Positions 58,642 through 64,000 of a DNA stretch of 64,000 nucleotides are shown piece by piece. How positions within the stretch are numbered: the stretch's first letter is position 1; each line of letters begins with the position of its first letter. The notes below the pieces were generated by a model. That model saw nothing but the letters and a program-made list of their open reading frames with translations, had not been told where the DNA came from and did no database searches. The translations under genes were made by a program, and so were the position numbers. The DNA comes from Homalodisca vitripennis (Eukaryota > Arthropoda > Insecta > Hemiptera > Cicadellidae). The stretch covers positions 26,366-90,365 of the forward strand of contig NW_025778908.1 of the NCBI RefSeq assembly GCF_021130785.1. The letters run 5' to 3'.

Positions 58642-61600
58642 ATGTCAAAGTTTCCAAGTTTATTTAACTCATCTAATATATTAGATTTTGCTTCGCCTTT
58701 ATATCCATACGGTACTGTATCGATCTTATTTTCTAGGACATATTCTCTTATCATCTTTAGCGTTCAGTGCCAGCTTGTTTATGGTGATGGTATACAAATC
58801 ATGTTTATAGCTTTTGATTACTGTCATCTCCCTAAATTCTTCTTTATCTTTCGAACAAAACATCTCTTCAAGTTTTCGATATTTATTGTTTTATTTACAA
58901 CGCTTCTCTTAATTCCTTTACACCTAACTGGATTTTTGTCTAGATATTTGTACGAGTACATCTTTGATCTCAAACCACAAAATTCTTCTAAGATTTCCCC
59001 ATTTAGTTCGTCTTTGAATTTCCCTATTACCTTCTTGTTTTTAGTAGTGAAACATTCATGATCTTTTGGATAATCACTTGTAATCAAAGTCATCTATATT
59101 TTCTTTAAATAATTTTGTAAGGATCACGTTTTCAATTCTAGGAAATAACTGTCCTGTGTCCATGTAACACAGATTCAAATCTGGATCAAACTTCTTTAAT
59201 TTGTTGTAATAAAACTCGTACATTAACAATTTTGAAAGGTCAAGAACTGAAAAACCTATGTAGATTGGCTTGTTAAATTTAACTTTCTGCTTGTACATGT
59301 GACTCGCTATACAGTTGTCGTCAAAGATGTTAAAAGCATTTGAAATTTGTTTTCTTAGCTTGTTTCATCATTGAAAATTCTTCATTTCCTAGTCTAATAT
59401 CACATCTGTTTTCTCACATTTTCCATAGATTTTCCAAAAAAACAGAGTTGTTCATCAGCTTGTAAAAATCTTTCTCAAAGTCGCTTGTAGCTTTGGTTCT
59501 CATACTAGTATTAAAATCAATGTAATCTTTCATAAAAGGCTTCTGATCGAATGCAATAACTCTATTCACATGTTTTTTAAACACCATTCCTTGTTCCAGA
59601 TAGAATTTCAAATTTCTCGAATGAACAAAATCAAATCAAATCAAGATCAAATTACGGGATCAGATAGAATTTTCAAATTTCCGAATGAACAACATATTCA
59701 GTTTTATCCAGTAGAGTTGTGCAAAGTTTGTTGTTATAATGTTCTGGAGCAAGAGGCAAATCTTTATGATTTTCATGTAAATTTCTTCGGATATTCTAGA
59801 TCGACTTCGAGAATATAGCCATAATCTTCGTCGCCAGTGAGTTTCCAAAATTGTTTCTTTCCATTCTGCAGTTGTGTAAGTTTTTGGATCCATCCACTTG
59901 ATTTCGTTATATGGTAAATTTTGCATTAGGCCATACCCATAAAGGTTATTTGCATCGACGTACAACAAATAGTTTTCAGGCTTTGTCTTATCAAAATCTT
60001 TTAAATATTTGTTTATTTGCTTTCACATATCGTTTAATACATTGAGAAATGCCTCCGCGAATACCTTTTTCGATCATCAAATACATATTATAATCACTAA
60101 TTAATTGTAATTCTATATTCGTTAATTTTAACATAGCATCCCATGCAAGACTGGGAGCTGTTAGATAGTGTGCTGGATCAAGTTTATAGCAATTCAAACA
60201 AATATTCCTAAAATTTTCAAAGATATCAGCGAGCAATAGAACATCTTGAATGTTATAGAGATCGGAGTAATTTCCTAGATTTTTTACTTTTAATTTGTTC
60301 CATACATTTAAGTAGTGTTGAAAATCTTTCTCAGATATGCTCTCGTCTGTCAAAAGTGAATAGAAATCTTGAATTCTCAATTCTTCTGTGTAATCAAGTT
60401 TTTTCAATACTGTCGATAAATTCGTAAGGAAATATGCCTTTTCCAGATAGAATTTTAAAGATTTCTTCTTCGTCATTTGGTTGTCTATCTAGAATTGCGT
60501 TCAGACCATCTTGTATAAAATGATTTGTATGTTTGAAATCATCTTTTTTGAGGTTTTTAGCTAACTTTTCTATAGACGATGCCATAAATCTGAACGTGTC
60601 TACGAAAGAAAACTTGATGAACTTTCTTGGTTTATCATCTTCAAACTCATACCCATATCCAGAATTTACAGAATAATTTATATATTTCTCATCTGTGTTT
60701 GCGATCAAATCAACATTACCATACTGTTTTGCCAACTCTTTTATGTACAAATGAGTATCGTAACATGACATATTGTGGCAGAAAACGGGAATATTTTGAG
60801 GAAATTTGAGATTCAAGTTACAAGATAAATGAGCAGCACCTCGAAATTTACCTGTTAAATGACAATGATCTCGTACTTTTTTTTCTTGTTTGATTATCAA
60901 AACCCTCAAATTCACAAATATGACAAAGACTGGAATTTTGATACGAAATTTCTTCTTCTTCAGTTAATTTCATAGGTATTTTATTCTTAGAATTATACTT
61001 TTTAGCTATGTATTTTCGATAATTTATTAAGTTCTTCAAACAATTTTGCAGGAACATTTGGCAAATCTTCTTTCATTTTTGGCTCGATAACATATCGGCT
61101 TGTACATACGATTGGTCACATTAGACACTAAGTATAGAGTAAAACCATATGGAAATGTGCTTCTGAATCTTGGTTGTGATCGATTTTTGCGGATTGTTTT
61201 TGCATGTGGGAATCTTCTCTAATATGCTTTCAAAGTCCATATAAATTACGTACGGATGGCTAAACTTCTTTTGATAATTAGTAAATTTAGTTGTTTGACC
61301 CGGAAACGGCATAATTGGCTTACAAACTTCGGTGATTTTTACAAATTTCTAAATGGTCTGCTAAATCTCTAGATTTGTAGAAATGGCTTAAACATCTCCT
61401 ACATAGAAAATTTTTATGTCCATGTTTGGATGTTTGAGAACTCACTAACCCTACTTAAATCGGTTATCAAAACAAAATGAGATTTGTCTTCTTGTTTTAC
61501 ATACAGTAGATCAATATTTAATTCTGCATCATATTTTTCAGAAATTTGTAACGGAACAACCTTAATACTTTCATCAAAACTGTAGACATTGATAGACATT

Positions 61601-62626
61601 TTTGGATATTTGTACTTGGAATTGTAACTTCGTTTTTCAAATAATTGTATATCTTTTAAGGACATTGGATACTCGAAACCTGAAAATATCTCGTCATTTA
61701 CAAATTTTTCATATTGTTTTGATCTTTCGCAGTCTCTTTCGGGTTTTTCAATAGCGCATCGGATAGAATAAATAAAGCAATAATCATCTTTATTTTTGAT
61801 ATTTATACAAGCTTTTTTATCTTTGATTTTCTTTGGTAAATCGATATATGATCCTGCGTTCATAAATTCGTGTTTATTAAGGCTCAAAACTAGTTGTTTA
61901 CAGCGTTTTAAATGTCCATCCAGAACCTTTATTTGGATGATTTGTCTGTTCTCGATGTGTTAATTTATTAAATTGCTTAGTAATAAAGTCGTTTATGTCA
62001 AAGATTTCGTCTGCTTTTATAGTAAAATACATTGGACAAGTTTGTGTTTCACCGTTCACTAAAGTACGTTCGTATTCGCATTCTAAAGAGAGAGATAGCC
62101 CTTCATATTTTTAACGGTTTCTTGAAAATTTTTCGATTAAACTTTTAATTTCTGGGACGCAAAATAGAAAGATATTTTGTAAATTGACATGAAATTTTCA
62201 TTTAAATTCGTTAAAATGTATTGCTTGAAAAGACCATGGATAGAGGATAAAACTTCGACATCAATGATATTTTCTGGTTTCTCATTAAGCGTTTTGTCAA
62301 TTTCTTCGATCATTTCAGACTTAGTTTTATCGTTTGTTTCAATGGACAATTTTTCAGCGATTGATTGAATTTTTTCATCTTTAAATAGATTGAGATCTTT
62401 TTTACTTTCCTTAAAATTTTTTCTTTAGTTCACGCAATTTTTCTATATTATACATGTTTTGGTGATCGGCAATTTGATTTTCTTTAGCCCAAGTCCTCAA
62501 ATAATTTAGTTCTTTTTCATAAATGTCTTTGTTTTTTAGATGATTTTTTGACTTATAATGTCGGGTAAAATGATGTTCGAAAACATCTTTTTTGCAGTAT
62601 GGGCACTCTATCTTTTTCCGCTCCAT
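58642..62626 (-). CDS. polB: Protein-primed family B DNA polymerase with N-terminal C2H2 finger, element 2 (frameshifted)
   Basis: It starts at 62626 on a CCCTATTTAAATGG motif. An N-terminal zinc finger (CPYCKKDVFEHHFTRHYKSK) comes first. It is followed by KACINIKNKDDYCFIYSIRC (61820), DKSHFVLITDLSRV (61490), HPYVIYMDFESILEK (exonuclease I, 61250), KKVRDHCHLTGKFRGAAHLS (60880), FVDTFRFMASSIEKLAKNL (60600), MLYVDANNLYGYGLMQNLPY (palm motif A, 59968), AFDQKPFMKDYIDFN (59550), KPIYIGFSVLDLSKLLMYEF (59270), and motif C as LCYMDTGQLFP (59160). The end is KVIGKFKDELNGEILEEFCG, then KSYKHDLYTITINKLALNAK. About 1,320 codons in eight or more frame pieces. The exonuclease and palm order is that of the Polinton/adintovirus polymerase. 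Confidence 0.92.
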
Positions 62627-62636
62627 TTAAATAGGG
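62623..62636 (-). promoter_or_regulatory. Start-codon promoter-like motif, polymerase gene
   Basis: On the minus strand CCCTATTTAAATGG runs into ATG 62626. Confidence 0.6.
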
Positions 62637-62689
62637 AAAATTTGAATGTGCCAAGTTTTACTATTTAGTAAAATATCTTTTTATTAAGC

Positions 62690-62935
62690 TGAAAAATAGC
62701 AATAATTCAGTAGATTTCTAAGGATTTTTATCAAAATTTGATAAAAATCAGCACAATTTATGGTTAAACAGCCTTTGATTCTTCTATTTAAAGAAGAAAA
62801 ATTTGTTTAACTAACACTTTGAAAAGTGGAGAATTTTACTAGAATTTGATACACAAATCAGCACAATTTGTAGTAAAACAGCTGTAGATTCTTTCTATTT
62901 ATTATAGAAAAATCTGTAAACTAAGACTTAAAAAT
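62690..62935. repeat. Two-unit tandem repeat with conserved hairpins
   Basis: Units of about 115 bp share AATTTGATA.A.AAATCAGCACAATTT, GGTTAAACAGC or AGTAAAACAGC, and GATTCTT. Each then has a small hairpin: TTCTTC..GAAGAA at 62779 and TTTCTAT..ATAGAAA at 62891. It lies upstream of the polymerase gene. Confidence 0.65.
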
Positions 62936-62936
62936 T

Positions 62937-63033
62937 ATTGAAAAAATAGTATAGTTATAGTAATAAAAGTACTTTTATTACTATATTGGTTTGTAGGGGG
63001 TAATTTAAATTCTATAATACTATTTTTTTCAAT
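62937..63033. other. Nested palindrome (possible cruciform)
   Basis: Bases 62956-62985 form a perfect 30-bp palindrome centred on AAAAGTACTTTT. Outer arms ATTGAAAAAATAGTATA (62937) and its near-exact inverse (63013-63033) enclose it. It lies in the non-coding gap between the divergent polymerase and terminal genes. Confidence 0.85.
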
Positions 63034-63222
63034 ATTTTTTTCTTTAAAAACTTTTCCAAGATTTTTTCATTAAGATTTTTAATATATTTACAAACAGAAT
63101 TTTCGAGAAATATCGTTCACATTATCAACTTTAAAGCTAAAAATTCGCAATAAATTAGAGAAATTCAGTAGATTTTCAGGATTTTTTCAAAAAACTCTAG
63201 TATATGCCACCTTAAGAGCTGT

Positions 63223-63261
63223 GGTTTTGACCCTAAAAACCGTGTTTTTAGGGTCAAAACC
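63223..63261. other. Perfect 18-bp inverted repeat with 3-base loop
   Basis: GGTTTTGACCCTAAAAAC, loop CGT, then the exact reverse complement. A T run follows at 63265. It could be a terminator-like hairpin, a protein-binding site or part of an origin. Confidence 0.85.
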
Positions 63262-63336
63262 CCGGTTTTTTTGTGTATTTTGGAAGTATAGTGTTGATTT
63301 TTTTCACCTTAAAAGTGTAGAAGTATTAATTTTTTT

Positions 63337-63349
63337 TCTATGTAAATGG
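63337..63349 (+). promoter_or_regulatory. Start-codon promoter-like motif, terminal small gene
   Basis: TCTATGTAAATGG runs directly into ATG 63346. Confidence 0.6.
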
Positions 63350-63645
63350 CACTGTTACAGAGAGTTGAATAAGGTTGGTGATTTAAACATTCAAAGAATA
63401 CAAGAAATTAATAGAATTAGAAGAAAATAAGAAATACAAAATTTTGAATCTGGAGAAAATGAAAGATAAATTCGGGTTTACAATAATTGCCGAGTTGGAA
63501 GATTATAAAGTACACTTACCGAACAGATTTTTTGACTGTTTTGGATGAAAAAAAAAAGATTAAAGAATTGAACAAAAATGAAAAATTACACTTGGTTGTT
63601 ACTGGAAAGAAGACTATTAAAGATAAAAGACTGTGTTACAATTAA
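63346..63645 (+). CDS. Small conserved element-end protein (frameshifted)
   Basis: It starts MALLQRVE; after a shift it continues KDKFGFTIIAELEDYKVHLP (63462), with NRFFD. It then continues LDEKKKIKELNKNEKLHLVV and TGKKTIKDKRLCYN to the stop at 63643. It is about 100 residues. The pattern 'T(K).G..I.A.L.D...(V)(F)LP.R', 'LN', 'L...G' recalls a small protein common near Polinton ends, but I cannot name it. It is encoded divergently from the polymerase next to the right TIR. Frameshifts lie near 63370 and 63535. Confidence 0.5.
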
Positions 63646-63669
63646 CTTTGTAGAATAAAGATTTTTTAT

Positions 63670-63936
63670 TAAGATTTTCTGGATTTTTTCATTAAAACAG
63701 CTTAAGAAATTAGAAGCCTACAATGAACAGTAAAACAGCTATAGATTCGGTTATTTAACATTCGTGGTTTCCTGTTAGATTTCTTAGATTTGTTTATGGT
63801 TCAATGGACAGTATTTTACATTCGTGGTTTTCCTGTTAGATTTCTTAGATTTGTTTTATGGTTCAATGGACAGTATTTTACATTGATTTTCTGACTGTCC
63901 CCAAAAGTGCGCCAGAATCGGCATAATTCATATCTA

Positions 63937-63938
<2 letters not shown>
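63670..63938 (-). repeat. Element 2 right terminal inverted repeat
   Basis: This is the inverted match of 26678-26905. It ends CATATCTACT at 63938. Compared with the left copy it has an internal duplication at 63758-63885. Confidence 0.8.
63758..63885. repeat. Direct duplication of about 64 bp inside the right TIR
   Basis: ACATTCGTGGTTTCCTGTTA through GGACAGTATTTTACATT occurs twice, back to back (starts about 63759 and 63819). Confidence 0.85.
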
Positions 63939-63991
<53 letters not shown>

Positions 63992-64000
63992 ATATATATA
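63939..64000. repeat. AT microsatellite at window end
   Basis: (TA)n directly outside the element 2 terminus; the window stops inside it. Confidence 0.9.

Larger units (their letters stand above)
26678..63938 (-). mobile_element. Element 2: Polinton/adintovirus-like element, interrupted by element 1
   Basis: The termini are 5'-AGTAAATATG at 26678 and, inverted, AGTAGATATG ending at 63938. Both are followed inward by about 250 bp of inverted similarity and outward by (TA)n. Without the 21.3-kb insert and one target copy the element is about 16 kb, normal for Polintons. Most genes are on the minus strand: polymerase, integrase, two zinc-finger proteins, ATPase, a conserved Polinton protein, PLA2-like/protease, zinc ribbon and MCP. 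A BRO gene, a fibre-like gene and a small terminal gene are on plus. The base composition is far more AT-rich than element 1. Confidence 0.85.

Noticed and set aside
58642..59061. 139-codon plus-strand ORF
   Set aside because: Antisense shadow of the polymerase C-terminus.
1..64000. tRNA, rRNA, riboswitches or bacterial operons
   Set aside because: I looked for conserved tRNA arms, rRNA blocks and Shine-Dalgarno-spaced gene runs and saw none that held up.

Overview
The window looks like animal (probably invertebrate) nuclear DNA carrying two Polinton/Maverick-type (adintovirus-like) self-synthesising DNA elements, one nested inside the other. The evidence is the gene set: protein-primed family B DNA polymerase, retrovirus-like integrase, A32-like packaging ATPase, adenain-like cysteine protease, double-jelly-roll major capsid protein (MCP), PLA2-like domain and fibre-like protein. 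There are also long terminal inverted repeats (TIRs) starting AGTA, 6-bp target duplications, AT microsatellites and an apparently spliced gene. I see no bacterial operons, rRNA, tRNA or CRISPR. Almost every gene is broken by small indels, many at homopolymers, so the sequence is probably unpolished long-read data. True decay and read error cannot be separated here.

Layout. (a) 1-6640 is an inverted copy of 24560-31218. It holds, back to front, the start of element 1's polymerase, one TIR, the distal MCP part of element 2, element 2's terminus and flanking DNA. (b) 6640-13787 is AT-rich, homopolymer-swollen DNA with nothing recognisable. (c) 13788-23140 is a degraded direct copy of 38869-48215, the right half of element 1. 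(d) 23141-24560 is unassigned and starts with a CpG-rich block. (e) 24560-26677 is flanking DNA with tandem repeats, ending in an AT microsatellite. (f) 26678-63938 is element 2 (about 16 kb without its insert). It is interrupted at 28060-49373 by element 1 (21.3 kb). (g) The window ends in an AT microsatellite.

Element 1 (all genes +): TIR, polymerase, unknown gene, integrase with chromo-like tail, packaging ATPase, unknown gene, a conserved Polinton-associated protein, an uncharacterised stretch, PLA2-like domain plus adenain-like protease, fibre-like protein, MCP, repeat-rich uncharacterised DNA, an apparently spliced gene, TIR. Element 2 (mostly -): TIR, MCP (split by element 1), zinc-ribbon protein, protease and PLA2-like domain, conserved Polinton-associated protein, ATPase; then on + a fibre-like protein and a BRO-family protein; then on - two tandem zinc-finger proteins, integrase, and polymerase with an N-terminal C2H2 finger; then a small + gene and TIR.

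Together the genes describe virus-like transposons. Polymerase and integrase copy and insert the element; ATPase, protease, MCP, fibre-like and PLA2-like proteins would package and deliver it. The main observations are: element 1 sits inside the MCP gene of element 2 with a GTTAAA target duplication; eight element 2 gene starts share a compact motif (about TCTATNTAAATGG) that runs into the start codon; element 2 has a BRO gene; and its right end carries strong palindromes. The left 23 kb may be a fold-back or mis-assembly.
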